Shown: positions 1 through 14,007 of the stretch, piece after piece
How positions within the stretch are numbered: the stretch's first letter is position 1
Layout: each line of letters begins with the position of its first letter
DNA from: Takakia lepidozioides
Taxonomy: Eukaryota > Streptophyta > Takakiopsida > Takakiales > Takakiaceae
Length of the DNA stretch: 64,000 nucleotides
Direction: 5' to 3'
Assembly: GCA_030704615.1 (NCBI GenBank)
Contig: CM060734.1
Location: 12,894,001-12,958,000 of the forward strand
Position numbers and translations under genes: made by a program
The notes under the pieces: generated by a model
Database searches by the model: none
Told to the model about the DNA's origin: nothing
Seen by the model: only the letters and a program-made list of their open reading frames with translations

Positions 1-38
1 ACTACATGGAAGAGGGAAAACCTTATGAGAAGAGGTCT

Positions 39-71
39 GGTATGCACTCCCTTACGGGGTGAGTGCATACC
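39..71. repeat. perfect 11-bp-arm hairpin
   Basis: The arms GGTATGCACTC and GAGTGCATACC are exact reverse complements separated by 11 bases. It lies just outside repeat copy 1. It could be a subterminal hairpin of that element, or the end of an adjacent element cut by the window edge. No gene is seen around it. Confidence 0.6.
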
Positions 72-214
72 ACACTTACTCCGTAAGGTTCTACCATGCC
101 AGGGGATTGGCTGGTGGGTCCCTCTCTCTCCCTCTCTCCCTCTCCCTCTATAAATCTTTGGATTTCATCTGGCCTTAACCTTTTGAGGTTATTTAGTTTT
201 TCATCCCTGCCTTT

Positions 215-1340
215 TTCATCCAAATCTGGATGATTTTATTTTATTGGATGATGAAACTTAATATACAGAAAGCTAGAGTTACCATCTATTTTTTTCATCT
301 AAACTGGATGATCTACATAAATAATGGTTACCTATTATAAAATCCAAGAGAATAATAAAACTACCATCATAAATGATGGCAGTTATTAAACCTAAACCTA
401 TACCATAACCCTAAAAGATACATTTCTATGGGATGTCATCCAGTGACAAAATGCCTATCTTGGTAAAATGTGATATTTCATCCATCCTGGATGAAAAATC
501 GGGAAGTTTTGCCCTAAGCAGGCCGACACACTTCAAGCACTGAACTCGTGCTTCAGTGAACCTTGATGATGCGCCGTATAAACCTGCTCCCCTGCTGCTA
601 CATGGTACTCGTGATTGCTGGCTCTTGGGATGCGTAGTGGTGGTTAAACAGATTCTTCTATGGCAGACGACAAAGCCGTGATTGCTCTGATCAGGAACTC
701 ATGGTTCTTTATTTTGCAGCGGCGCTTTAGGGTTTAGGGTTCAGCGGCCTTGTTGGGAAGTACTCTATCCCTATTTATCTACAGATTACTTGTTGCTCTC
801 TCTTCGTGTATGAGCCACTCTCTAGCTGTGAACGCTTCTACTCTGATTGCGTTCTATTGGAGACAATCTGTTGGACGCCATGGCGCAGGGCATACCACAA
901 ACACTCAAGGTTTTTTGAGTTTACCATTGCTTGAATTGTGATATGTACTTGCTTTAGAATTCAACACTGACATGGATAGCAACTATGAAGACCTGCCACT
1001 TACCTGCTGCATCCTCACTAACACACATCGCTATGTGGTGGTTTTTGGGACGGGCACAGGTGAGGGTCTTCACTTGTCTTGATTTCTTGAAGCTTGCAGT
1101 TCCTGTTCTTGCAAGTGTGGATAATGCTACTGCCTAAGCTGCTGATGCCATCTGCTGTTTCAAACTGCCACCATGCCGCTTCAGACCTGCTCCAAGATTG
1201 CTCCAATGAGGATCTGCTTCTCTCCTTACCCCTGTTTACGGTTTTTTACAACCACATTTGCATGTGTAGGAGTTTAGCTATGAAGGATACAAGGATACAA
1301 AATAGCAGTTATTACTTTGACTGCCTTGATACTTGGCTCT
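215..1340 (+). repeat. interspersed repeat, copy 1 (TCATCC/GGATGA palindromes)
   Basis: This stretch is a diverged copy of the segment at about 11,285-12,650. Shared landmarks in the same order are paired TCATCC...GGATGA motifs, a GATAAAAAATCGGG/GATGAAAAATCGGG stretch, GTGCTTC near 540-555, TTTTGCAGCGGCGC near 713, GTTGGGAAGT near 750, and an AGGTGAGG...CACTTG...TTCTTGA segment near 1060. It has no convincing long ORF. The TTTAGGG repeats at about 727-742 resemble a plant telo-box. The palindromes suggest a non-autonomous DNA transposon, and MULE2 also has GGATGAATG-type subterminal repeats. The ends are not resolved. Confidence 0.55.
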
Positions 1341-1899
1341 GAAATGAGAACTCTTGGTATGACTCTGATGGATCAAAAGGATAGGCTTTGATAGATAACA
1401 CACATTCTTCAAGGCCCTCATATCATTTTGGTTTCATGGCTTGATAACAAACTGGGGTTTCTGAGCTGCTCTTTCACCTTGGCAGAACTACTTTATGTGG
1501 CCTTAAAATACCATTCTAGGCCTATACCTGCTTAAGGGGGCTCTACACTGTTGTTTCTTCTTCCTTTTTAAGAATCTTGCTTATATCTTGGTTCTAAAAC
1601 ATCATCTTCAAACCAAACCTGCAATCTGGTTTTTGAAATGAGTTTAAAATGGATTCTTGAGATGATGATGGTGCTTTCATGATATGAATGACCTGGAATC
1701 CCACCCTCCCGCCCTGTTTTTTTCAGAGACCCTGAAATGTAATTGGGTATTCAAATGAGATTGTAAACATGAAAGAGAATGATAGATGGTGCCCTGTAAA
1801 GGGCTGTTTTGTCTTTCAATGACAATGACCTTAGCGGTCTTGTCCATGTCTTGACATGACATGTATATCTTTCCTCTCTTTTTAACTTTTCTGCCACTT
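1341..1899. other. no gene seen
   Basis: AT-leaning unique-looking sequence between repeat copy 1 and the GA/CT hairpin array. Short ORFs on both strands show no recognisable domain. I see nothing I can annotate. Confidence 0.5.
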
Positions 1900-2910
1900 T
1901 TTTTATTTATTTTTATTTATTTTTTAAGCAGCACAAAAGAGAGGGAGAGAGAGAGGGAGAGATAAAGAAACAAAAAAAAAACAAAATGTGGGGAGGGGGG
2001 TTCTGAGGAGCTGCTTCTCAGTCACTCCGCCCCCATTTTTTTTCTTTTTTCTTTTTTCTTTTGTTGCCTCCTCTCTCCCTCTCTCTCTCCCTCTGTCCCT
2101 CTCCCTCTATCTCCCACTCTCTCCCTCTCTTTTGTCTATGTCCCTCTCGCTATCTCTTTTTAACTTTTTGCCCCGTCTCTCCCTCTCTGGTTTGTTTTGT
2201 TTTGTGAGGAGCACAAAAGAAAGGGAGAGAGAGGGGAGAGAGGGAGAGATCATAAAACAAAAAAAAAGTGGGGGGGAGGGGACTGAGCTGCTGCTCAGTC
2301 AGTCCCCCCCCCCCCATTTTTTATTTTTTTTTCTTTGTTGCCCCCTCTCTCCCACTCTCTCCTCCTCTTTTATCTCTGTCCCTCTCCCTCTCCCTCTATT
2401 GTTTGTTTTGTTTTTTAAGCAGCACAAAAGATAGGGATAAAGAGGGACAGAGAGGGAGAGATCAGGAAAGGTGGGAGGGAGAGGGAGAGGGAGAGGGAGA
2501 GGAAGTGGGTCACTACCCCCCCATATTTTTATTTTTATTTTTTTTCTTGCACCTCTCTCTCTCTCTCTCTCTCTTTCCCTCTCTCTCCCTCTGTCCCTCT
2601 CCCTCTCTCTCCATCTCTCTCCTCCTTCTCTCTCTCTCCCCCCTCTCTCTCTTCTCTGATTTTTGTTTTTTTGTGGGGATTGACAAAAGAGAGAGAAAAG
2701 GAGGGAGAGGGACAGAGAGGGAGAGAGAGGGCGAGACGAGCAAACAAAAACAAAAAAGGTGGGGGGGGGGGGGGGAGGGACTGAGCAGCAGCAGTTGCTC
2801 AGTCACTTCCCCCCACCCCCCCACATTTTTTTATTTTTTTTCCTTGAACCTTTCTGGTGAGGCGGAGCTGAGAGCAGCAGCACTTGCTGCTCTCAGCCCC
2901 CCACATGCTT
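1900..2910. repeat. tandem array of GA/CT-rich hairpin units
   Basis: At least four units of about 200-270 bp repeat here. Each has a GA-rich left arm (GAGAGGGAGAG type), a G run, a short palindromic centre (CTGAGCTGCTGCTCAG type, near 2005-2030, 2275-2305, 2775-2810 and 2865-2900), a C run, a T run, then a CT-rich right arm (CTCTCTCCCTCT type). Each unit could therefore fold into a long hairpin. Open frames across this block on both strands are low-complexity artefacts of the CT and GA runs. The last unit grades into the ORF remnant that follows. Confidence 0.8.
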
Positions 2911-2929
2911 TGTTTTTTTTTTTTTTGGA

Positions 2930-5245
2930 TCTGGAATGTAGAGATTGTTTCGTGGTGAGGCCAACTTTTGGGTAAGCATGACGGGTGCCAGGCTTATGGG
3001 GAAAGAGAAGAAGTCCCATGCCCCAAAGAAAGGGGCGGAGAACCTGTTTGCTCTGCCGGCATGTGTGACGCGGGCTGGCGTCTCACGGTTAACCAGCCCC
3101 GTCGACAGCCGCAGCCGGAGGGCTCCTCTGCCCCCTGAGGCCAGCCCCCCCCCCCCCCCCCCCCCTCTTGTCCCCATCTTGGATTTGCCAGCTCAACCAC
3201 CTCTCCTATTCGGGAGGTTGTTGCTGGGCCGGATGCTTAGTTGAGCATACCCCCGGCCACCAAGACGGGTGAGATGTACCTTGGCAAGCGCATCACCCGT
3301 TCGGGGGCCCGGTTCGGGCAACTTTTGGATGTCACCCCTATACAGACCCCTTCCTCTGCAGTGAAGGCCACATTTGCCAAGGCCCAAGGTCGGGTTGAAG
3401 GGCCTCGGGAACTGGCGGTTCCTAGCCCAATGTTGATCATGAGGGAGGAGTTGACAAGGAGGGCCAATGAGGAGGCCGAGATAGCGAAGCACCTCGAATT
3501 AGTGAAGCCGGGTGAGGGCTTCTACCCTGCTACGCATTTGTGGGGGGGGGGGGGAGGAGGAGCTACGGGCCGGTTTGGAGCGGCCTAGCCGATCAGCGAT
3601 GTCGTCCCCTCAGCCTGAGTGGTCAACAAAGAAGGGCCTGGACTCCGGGGCGCCGCTGCCGACTATAGTCGACATCTGGAACCTACTTCCTGCGGCGCTT
3701 CGGGAGGGGATAACACGGGGACTTCCGGCAGCGGGGACTCCTGCCACATCGGGTGACACCGGGGCCGAGTCGGCCAAGCTTGCAAAGGTACAACCGTCGC
3801 ACCTTGCCCATTCCATGTTTTGTCATTTCTTTTGCATGCATGTATTTCTTTTTTGTTCGTTTCTTTTTTTGAATTTGGGGGTGGGGTATGAGGCAGAGAC
3901 ATTCTTGGCCGGTTGGATGCACTCCCGTGGGGTTATCAATGAGGCAGAGCACATGGTGTTGATGAAGGACCAGAACACCAAAGGCAAGAAGAAGAGGCCT
4001 CGACCTCCCGAGGTCTCTTTTACCATCAATGAAAGGGCTGCCGAGGAGGGAGAGGGAGAAGGAGAGAGAGGAAGTAGCGGGGAAGGGGGAGGAAGTAGTC
4101 GTGGAGAAGGGGAAGGAAAAGAAGAAGAGGAGGAAGTCTCATGGAGACGATGAGGTGGGTGTGCGTGCGGGAGACGGCAGTGGGATAACAAAGGAGGTGG
4201 GGAAGGAGCCTGCAAAAAAGGGAGAGGGTGGGAAGAATAAGAAGAAATCTCGGGGGATATAAAGGTGGCCTTGGCAAAGATCGTTGTGCCATCGGTGGAG
4301 GTCAATAAGCATGGTAACCCCTGCGGTGCGTTTTGGGCGGCTATGAAGGGACCAGCCTTCCAACTCGCAGCGGCATGGTTCTCTTGGCACATCGAGTGGG
4401 ATGATCAACACTATGGCCAGAAGCGCAAGTACGCCCGTGAGTTAGACCGCCGGTTTTTGAGCAATTGGAGTGAGACGAGGGTGATGGAGATGGTGGGGTA
4501 GAACTTGAAGAACAAGAGCTACCGTGCCAGACAAAGGATTAGGCAATGGAAAAGGGGGTCACATCCAAACCACCTTTTGAAATTTCACAGGTTGGCAAAT
4601 CCTTGATTCATTTCACCTTCCATTTGTTGCATGAGCATTAATGAGGTGGATTCGATGCAACGTATGTGTGTAATTCACTAATTGTTGGGGGGGGGGGGGG
4701 GTGCATAGGTATCGTGGGATGCGCTCATTGCGGGAGAGAATGATGCGGCAAACAAGGATAAGTTTCAGAGGGCACGCGAAGCAACAACAATCCGCCTTGA
4801 GAAACACAAATCCACACACAGGTGGGGCCCCGGCGGATCGAGGGGTTTTATCCTCCGATTTGTAAGTCATACTTCTCTATGTATTTTGTTATGTCTTCTT
4901 TCTGGCTCCATCATCGTGAGAAACTGACTTTAATTTGTGACATGTGTAGGAAACCACGTTTGAGAGGTTGTCATCTCCGGTAGAGTACGACTACACCAAG
5001 GAGCATGGTTGGCAATCCCTCATGACCAACATGACCAAGACGGAGGGGATGAATGCACTATAAGGCACTAGTATGGCTGAGGGGGGGGGGGGGGGGGGGG
5101 GGGGTCATGGCCAGGGATTGGATGAGAGCTTTGTAGGAGTTAGGGGAACGCCGCCTGATTTATGTGCTCAGGCAAAGGGCGCGGAGTTATCAGGCTCATC
5201 GGATAGCTATGGCTCCTCCTTTGACGATGAGGATGAATAGTCCTA
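2930..5245 (+). pseudogene. degenerate CACTA/plant-transposase-like ORF
   Basis: Plus-strand coding-like blocks with splice-like junctions lie at 3241-3500, 3590-3790, 3890-4140, 4265-4500, 4712-4865 and 4950-5060. Later blocks end in Asp/Glu- and Ser-rich sequence (near 5200-5240). One block reads W-D-A-L-I near 4720, followed by a basic segment and THRWGPGG near 4815. This weakly resembles the plant Ptta/En-Spm transposase family, in which a Trp-containing helix is followed by a conserved His-Gly pattern. Stops (for example after 4497 and near 5062) and poly-G runs break the frame. The CACTA-type terminus at 6286 supports an En/Spm-like second ORF. Assignment is tentative; it could instead be a captured host gene. 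Confidence 0.35.
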
Positions 5246-5560
5246 GTCCGTGTAGCTAGTCCCAGGGTCAGTCTATTGAACCCTTGTGAGCAAAGAATTC
5301 AGCTCATTGCTTGTAAATATATTTCCATTTGTACATATATTTCCATCTTCCATCTTATTCATGTGTCGCACGGCCTCACCCTCGATTCATGCTTGCTTGA
5401 ACCTATGCAATAAACAAAATTGAGTACCTGTTAAATCAGAGCAATGGAAGCTCTAATGTCTTCCAACACCCAAGAAAGAAACCAGGGAAAAACCCTAAAT
5501 CACCCCCAATTCACCCCCCAAAATGACACACCCCCCTCCCCCCACCACCCCCCACAATGC
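5246..5560. other. no gene seen
   Basis: A spacer between the degenerate ORF and the GC-rich subterminal region. It contains C-rich runs (near 5500-5560) and nothing else I can name. Confidence 0.4.
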
Positions 5561-6286
5561 CCAGGGGGTCACTTGGCCAATGCCCTTGCGACGGGTTTTT
5601 TAGGCTTGCCACGGATGGGGGTCGCAACTAGCCACGGCCGGGCGTGGCTAGTGGCAACGCAGTGGCAAAGCCGGACCCCCCCCCCCCCCCCCCCTGCGAC
5701 GGGTTTTTCTTCTGTGCGACATTCCGGGGTGGCTAGCTGCGACGCCTCGGCGTCCCTGAGCCCAACACAAGGCCTCCCCCACCTGTTTGTTTTTTGTAAA
5801 AGAAGGCACCCAGCCACCCTCGGGCGTCGCAAGTAACCACGCCCCAGAGTTGCACTGGGCGACTGCACTGAGGCGACGGGGTCTCCCCATGCGACGCCGT
5901 GGCGTGTCTGGCAACGACGCCACTGGGTGGCTGAGCCTAACCCCCCCTCCGCCACGTGGTGTTTTTTTAGTCCGGGCATGGAAAAAAAAAAATATTGGTT
6001 GCCACGCCGAGCCGTCACCCTAACCAACGTCGTCGCGGGGATGGTAGCGATGGCCGGGCGTGGCTACAAGGAGGCCCCCCCCAGAGCCCTGGATGACCAA
6101 GAAGCGACGGCGGGGCGTCACTGAAGGGGGGTAGCGGCTTGCAACCCCCATTCGTCGCATTTATGCGACGTCCGATTAGTGACGCCCCGGGGACAGTCGT
6201 GCCACACCCGGGCGTGGCAAAAGGGCACATGCGCTCCTGCCTCAAAAGCGGCGTTTATTGACGCCGCAGCCCCTTTTCCTATAGTG
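5561..6286. mobile_element. CACTA right-end subterminal region
   Basis: This GC-rich block has many short direct and inverted repeats of GCGACG, GGGCGTGGC and GCGACGGGTTTTT. It ends in CCTATAGTG at 6278-6286, whose reverse complement is CACTATAGG, a typical CACTA terminus. Subterminal repeat arrays are a known feature of CACTA (En/Spm) elements, where they bind the element-encoded TNPA-type protein. The matching left end was not found. Open frames here are by-products of the repeats and high GC. Confidence 0.6.
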
Positions 6287-7633
6287 AAAATTTCAATAAC
6301 ATGTTCAGGAAATTAGAAACTTAGCTGTTAATTGCTGACATTCTTCAAACTCCTTCATTACCTGCGCCAAAATCGAAAAAAGAGAACCACATATCATCCC
6401 CATAGCTATAAATTTGCCCCAAACTATATAGAATCATGCAGAATGCACTTATGTTGTATGTGTTGTAGACGACTACATACAAACCAGGAACACAGATTAT
6501 CAGGGCATACCATTGGGGAGTCAGCTCTGGAAATGCTGAGGCTGCAATGGCACTGTGACTGTTATTCTCCTCCTACACCATCTGAATGCAACTACAGGTT
6601 CCACATATTTGCAAACAGAATGAAGAAAGTAGAGGCAACCTGCATACCAATGGTGGACATGCACAAGCTTGAATGGACAACACTGAAGGTGGAGCAGCTT
6701 GCAACACTCGTGGAATCTCAGCACTCAGCAACGCATTTCCCACCACTGGCAGCCATGACAACCATACCCCTGCCATGGTGCCCGTACAATCCTTATCAAA
6801 TACTTTTAGTGGCCAGGAGTTAGCACTTATTCCACAACTAGAACTCCCTATCAGCTCACCTCCAAAATCTGTCAAATTTCCATGCACCATACCCTTACAA
6901 AGGAGAACACAAAGTCCTGCGTATTAGATGTGCAACATGACCAATAAGAGTGGATGCCTCGCCTCAGTGTGCTGCAGTCCAGTGCAGAATCAGAATTGCA
7001 ATGTCAGTGTAGACTTCCTCACTGCATAGCAGCAATCCATCTGAGGTCGTAAGATATAGCATAATTGACTAGAGTTAGGTTGACTATTCGCAGCAAGAGA
7101 GCTTACCTTGCAAAGCTGGCTTGGCCAGGGGTCATTTTGCCAGCATCATACAGTTTACAAAGGCGAAAAGGTGATGTATGTTGTGAGTGTTGGAAGGTCA
7201 AGAGCTTCTTGCCTTTGGACCTGCATGCTCCCGCCATTTTATGCCAAGTTGACCTTTCAATGAACACTGAAGAGGAAGTTTGACACACTAGCTGGAACCC
7301 TCACAGGGTAACTGCAGCTAAAGGTATGGTGATTCATTTCTTAATTGAATTTTATGTACATGGTACAAATGAATAGGGATAATACATAGATCCATTGTAC
7401 AACTATCACAAATATACAACAAACCTGCCTTTGTTGTGTATTGTTGCTCATATAACTCCTGTCTTTCTCACAGCGGGTAGTTTTGAGCATGTGCTAGGAG
7501 AGACATCACATAGGATCAAGTAGATAATATCGACAATAAAATTTCCTCACTGATCTTTTGGAAGGAAAATACAAGGGGGTTTGTACATAGACTGCCATGT
7601 TAAGAGACGTGAAACAGATCAAGTGACCACCAC
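6287..7633. other. no confident gene; flank of MCM4 pseudogene
   Basis: A plus-strand frame at 6332-6823 (163 codons) has no domain I recognise. The minus strand downstream of the last recognisable MCM4 exon shows no further MCM-like exons. The later MCM4 coding part seems lost or too decayed to see. Confidence 0.4.
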
Positions 7634-9013
<1,380 letters not shown>

Positions 9014-9983
9014 CTGCAATAGGGTTGCAGAAATACTCAGATACACAGATGACATTATACATGGACACTACTGTACAATGATTATGAAATGTTTGAAGTT
9101 AGTGTATAATGACCAGCAATCAGGATAGTCAATCACCAGTTAGACAGGGAGAGGACATACCGAGTGTGATAGGGATATAGATATGCTCTGGTGGGTGACC
9201 GGGGGAAGGGAGAGACAGAGAGAGGGAAGAGGATTTATTGTGGTACAGACAACTAATGGGTAGTGTTCCTCCAGTACTTCCAGTCCAAAAAACCAATCTA
9301 AAATGTGTGAAACAAGCCAACTAACTACTCACATGCAGTAAGCCTGAGATCTAGAAGTCGGCAAAGCTCAATTTTATAAATGAGAAGCCATTGTCTACAC
9401 CTTCCTTTGAATGGCAAACATGAGAAGCAAGTTCTTATCGGTGACAATATGAGGAGCAACTGTTGTGCTTTATGCTGGGACTGTTGCCAATAAAAGTTGC
9501 ACTTCACAGTCACATAATTCATCAGAGCGACAAAACTTAGTTTCAAATAGAGCAATCTAGCCTACATTGTGCACTAAGGTGAATTGCATAAAGGTGTATA
9601 ACCTACTTATGTACATAATGACACATGCTATGTATACATCAAGGGCATGTCTTTCATACATGTATCACATGAAGGCATTGATGTCAATGCCTCGAGTACA
9701 TTAAACATGAGACACAAACACCTACAAACTTAGCTGCACACATATGCCACGTTGTACATACTTTAACTTGCATGCATCCACCAATGCACACATCTTAAAA
9801 GACCTACTTGCTACACACACACCCTTCCATCCCTAGAAAAACATGCCCCTATCTCACACCCTTGACAACTTCCATCAATGTGTACCTGCTCAATTCTGTA
9901 GAAGGGTGCCAAATGGGTGTCAAAAAACTCCTTCTCACTTCCAGGGCTTAGAAAAAGCTGCGAAAAGGATTTCCCTCAATTGA
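9014..9983. other. no gene seen
   Basis: This is upstream of the first recognisable MCM4 exon on the minus strand. Very weak MCM-like stretches (near 9150-9200 and 9340-9390) are too short to call. The rest is AT-leaning sequence with CA-rich patches near 9800-9830. Confidence 0.4.
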
Positions 9984-10005
9984 TCAGAAAAAATGCGGGA
10001 GGATA

Positions 10006-11284
10006 GTGCGACGTGCATTATTAACCGCACAGCTAGCTGCAGTATTGGCACCGCCTAACGTACCTCTTATTGCACCTCCTATCATATCTATCGTACCGCC
10101 TATTGTAACAGCACCAATGGTTGCGGTACCGATTGGAGTTAACTTACAATCGATTTTGGTGGTAGTGAACTTGGGAGGCCCCGACAATAGACCACTCAAT
10201 GTATTGCCTATGCCACAATTCACGGGCCTACAAGGATCAGACTCCCGATCGGCATTTGGCCCAGTTTATGACGGCTTGTATCGCCAACAATGCCAGGACA
10301 GAAGACTAGTGGCGGACGATGTTTTTCGCTACGCTGCGTGAGCTGGCTTTTCAGTGGTACGATCGTCAACCTCATGGCGGCTTTACTGATTGGAATGCCC
10401 TAAAGACAGCCTTTCTGACTCAATTCAGGCCCTTGGGTTTTACTGATCGGTTGCGTGAGCAATTGACCAAGCTCCATATGGTAGAAGGAGAATCACTCGG
10501 CTCCTTCGCAGGACGATTGGAAGATATCCTCCGGTGATGGAATAACCATAACATCCCTGACCATATGCAGATGGGCCTTTTTGTGGAAGGATTGATGCCA
10601 CAGGAATTGAAGCGGTTTGTAAAGGAGGGGACACTGACCAATCTCCAAGCAGCCCTCAATCGAGCTAAACTATAGGAAACTATTAATGTCTCCACTTATT
10701 CAGTTGCGCCCACTATGTTTGATACTAATTCTTGGGCTCCGCAAACTTCGGCCACAGTAATGCCATCGGCCATAGTTTTATCCCCTCAAACTACTGTGGG
10801 AATGTATGCCCCCACGTCCTTGCAAAATCAGTTACCAGCTGGTGTAGTAATTGATCCGCAGGAGGGGCAGATTGCTGCATTAACTAAACGGATGGAAGAG
10901 CTCTCCGTGCAATTGGCCTCTAAGCGAGAGGAAAGGCCTAAGCCGAATAATCAGAGAGCCAATATGTGGTGCTCCACTTGTCAAGTCCAGGGCCATCTTG
11001 CCAATGAGTGTCCATTGAACCCAACGACTAATCCTATTAATGGAACTGGTGTCAAATGTGGCTAATGTGGCAAGACAGGGCATGTGATATTACAGTGTTG
11101 GCATTTGCAATTAGCTATGGGTCTGTCACCGGCCAATATAATCGCAAAACAGGATAGGATGTCAATCAGGTTGGGTTATCAGCAGCACCTGCAATGCAGT
11201 CTATGTCTGCACAATGGCCCGAGTCATCCCCCCAAAATCAGCACCAGAGAATGAGGAATTACCTCTATGGGGGTTGCCACTGGC
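10006..11284 (+). pseudogene. Ty3/gypsy-type gag remnant
   Basis: After a hydrophobic Pro-rich N-terminal part, a frameshift near 10,320 leads into a Retrotrans_gag domain (TLRELAFQWYDRQP, then a W...F...F pattern to about 10,535). A coiled-coil-like stretch follows (10,880-10,930). Two CCHC zinc knuckles come next: CSTCQVQGHLANEC at about 10,971-11,012, and a second at 11,056-11,100 whose C-x2-C spacing is broken by TAA (C-G-stop-C). Further stops lie near 10,536 and 10,672. No protease or reverse transcriptase follows because repeat copy 2 begins at about 11,285. LTRs were not found. Confidence 0.8.
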
Positions 11285-12650
11285 ATCCTGTTTTTCATCC
11301 ATACCGGATGAGGAATTTTTGGGATGTTGAATTACCTGTGAGGATGTAAACCGTTGCCGTGGATGTTATTTCCTATTTTTTTATCCCGCTGATGGATTTT
11401 TCCAATGGATGAGCTCATGGATGATTTTTTCTCTGTCATCTACACCGGATGATATGTACAGCTGTTTACGGCCTTGAACTGATCTTAACTACCCCTAATT
11501 ATGGTTAATTACGGTGTGAAACCCTAACCCCTACCCTAAAACCTATTTTTTAACCTAGCTACGGATGGAATCCGTCGGGTTTGAGGGATATTATGTTTAT
11601 TGTTCATCCTGCGCGGATAAAAAATCGGGCAAATGCCCTATGTCGTCTCTCCCGCCGTCAGAAGCACAAGCCGTGCTTCTGAGCTCGCAGGGAGATGGCG
11701 TCTCGTTTTTGCTGCTGCCTGTTTGCTGCATCGTACCCGTGCTGGGCGATCTCCTGGGGATGCGCAATGGCGGCATTTGGTCTCTCTTGCATGCGGGAGA
11801 CAATGCTGTGAATGCATTGTCTTGTTCCCTCATCTGGCCTTTAATTTTTGCAGCGGCGCCTGTGTTGGGAAGTCTCTCTCCCTCCCCTTCTTAACCTTGC
11901 AAGCTTGCTTGTTTGCCTCATTGCTTCTTTGCTTTGTTGGAGGCGGCCTGCTGGTGGTAATGGCGCACAAAGCTCTCTTCCCCAATCGCTCAAGGTGCTT
12001 TTGGTGACTAGGGTTCCTTCTATTTTTGTCTTCATCTCTTGCTTTTGAAGTTCTTAGTTGACATCGATGACAAGTGTGGGGATCTGTGATTCACCTGGGG
12101 TTCCACAATCCGAGCACTAACCTGTTGGTTTTTGTGGGGGCTTGTGATGGGACCAGGTGAGGATCCCCACTTGCTTTGAGTTTTCTTGAGCATGCAGATG
12201 TGGATGTGGGCAGAAGAGCCCCTTGTCTTGTTGCGTCTTGATATGGCTGATGACTCTAGCCTCGATTTCGGCTTGTCTGCTCCTGGTCTGGCATGCTGCC
12301 GCTTCTGTAAGGCTTGTGTTTTGCTGCCGTCTATGGGGCATCTCAGTTTCAAAGGCCTGTTTTCTGAAGCCCTGCATCCAACCTTTACCTTGTCTTTGGA
12401 TCCCTGACAGCAGAGCCTGTGGATCAGTAGGCTAGGTTACAAATTTGTGGCTCCAGAGGCTCTATGTTTTATGGGTAAGGCGTTAGTGGCCTTGTGTTTT
12501 ATAGGACGAGGTGGCCTTGAATTTTGTGGCAGCAACCTGGTAAGGCACTGGCCTGCATGTTTCCACTAGGCCTGCATTTGGTATACAGTGGATCATAGTG
12601 AAGTGCTTTTGCAAACCCTAGCATTAGCATCTTGAAAAATGGTGGTGGTA
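11285..12650 (+). repeat. interspersed repeat, copy 2 (TCATCC/GGATGA palindromes)
   Basis: Partner of the repeat at 215-1340, with shared landmarks in the same order (paired TCATCC...GGATGA, AAAAAATCGGG, TTTTGCAGCGGCGC, GTTGGGAAGT, AGGTGAGG...CACTTG...TTCTTGA). It starts with TTTTTCATCC at about 11,291, directly after gag-like coding sequence, so it appears to have inserted into or joined the retroelement. Small ORFs inside show no domain. Confidence 0.55.
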
Positions 12651-13500
12651 AACTTTAATGGACTCCAGCCAGTGTTTTTGGACTTATCATGGCATCAGAC
12701 CTGTGACCTGCAATTTAAGAACCCAAGATACTTGCTTAACAGTGCATATCTTGATAAAATTATTGGCCAAGAGGGCTAGGTCTCGGGTACCCAAGATGCT
12801 TGCTTGAAGTGCATGACTTGAATCTGTAAAGTAACAGGCTGGTCTCACATACCCAAGATGCCCTCCAAAAATTGGGAGTTTAACCCAATGGATCCCGCTC
12901 AATGGATTCATGTTGACAATGTAGTGTGGACAATGCCACCGAGAAAAAATACGACAAAAGCAAGCACATAAAAGATAACTGCTCGAGAGGCGGACAATGC
13001 TAGAGCAAATTTGGAATCAGCAAATCGTCAAGATAATAAAAACTAAAATGATATGAATGCAGACAACTCTCCAACTTTCTTGTTTCCTTGTAATGTTTTA
13101 AACCTCAATGACTTTGAATGATGGATAAAAAATAGTTGTTCTACTCAATTGTAATGTTGTTCATTCTTCTAGCAAAATTTGGACCACTTTCATTAAATTT
13201 TGTATGAATAAATTTTGTTAGAGTGGTTGGGATTTAAAAAAAAACCTTTTGCTTAGTAATACTTGCAAATTTTTATATAACCTCCTAAACACTTTTCCAT
13301 TTTTTTTTTGGGATTGGTTTGGATTTTTTAATGACATTTTTATAGGTCCTTAATATTATTCTTTCATAATATTTGTTTCTTATCTAATATACTTTAACTT
13401 AGCCTAAGCCGAGTACCACAAAAATATCTTTGTAATGTTTGAAGCTTGACACTCGGAATTAATTGTTTTTCTAACTTTGAGGTTGCATACTACAGTGGTT
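12651..13500. other. AT-rich spacer, no gene seen
   Basis: Sequence becomes strongly AT-rich from about 13,020, like the Helentron that follows, so its 3' terminal region may begin here. I did not find a convincing terminal hairpin. Confidence 0.35.
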
Positions 13501-13554
13501 GGAATATTTAATTAAAAATTTGTATAGGTCCTAAACACTCTCCCATCACCCCTG

Positions 13555-13970
13555 TCATTCATCCTTTTGTCGGAGACTTAACCCTGTACCATGGCTACCA
13601 TGAACAGCCACATGCGAATATTTTTTGGTATCTATGAATAAGTTTATGTCAGAAGTTTTTGGATTAAAATGTGTTTCATTAAAACATAAAATATGAGCTG
13701 CTTGTAAGTTGTGATTTGCACATACATCTTCTCTATGTAATAACAACGATCTAGTATTTAAATGTTGTATAAGAACATGTGATTGTGTATATATGGTTAA
13801 AACTGGAATGATCAACTCCCATTTTGCTGTTGTTTTCAATCTTTGCATTTCTTCTACCACACCATTATCAACATGAAAATTTGATAATTGTAAATTTGAT
13901 AGGAGATACAAATTTTCTTTTTTACGTATTCGAGACAAAGCTGTATAACTTAAACCATGTTTATGTACTC
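13555..13970 (-). pseudogene. PIF1 helicase C-terminus plus endonuclease-like start
   Basis: The frame begins LSRIRKKENLYLL, matching the C-terminal helicase motif VI region of PIF1-type proteins (T-A-L-S-R-x-R/K). About 50 residues later it reads HLNTRSLLLHREDV and ILCFNETHF. This is the first part of an apurinic-like endonuclease fold, where an Asn near the first strand and a metal-binding Glu in an ET motif are typical. The endonuclease stops after about 75 residues, so it is truncated. Confidence in the endonuclease assignment is moderate. Confidence 0.6.
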
Positions 13971-14007
13971 ATGTTGGATCAAACGCCAAATAGTCTAAAG
14001 TTAAACC

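Noticed and set aside
727-742. TTTAGGGTTTAGGG as an interstitial telomere
   Set aside because: Only about two repeats; better described as a telo-box-like motif.
1988-2975. Ser/Leu-Pro-rich and Arg/Glu-rich open frames up to 235 codons
   Set aside because: Direct translations of CT and GA microsatellite arms, with no domain and mirrored on both strands.
5444-6245. Overlapping GC-rich ORFs (up to 152 codons)
   Set aside because: Generated by GCGACG/GGGCGTGGC subterminal repeats and poly-C runs next to a CACTA terminus.
9129-9560. Possible further 5' exons of the MCM4 pseudogene
   Set aside because: Only short weak matches (for example F-A-D followed by a stop near 9,350); too short to separate from chance.
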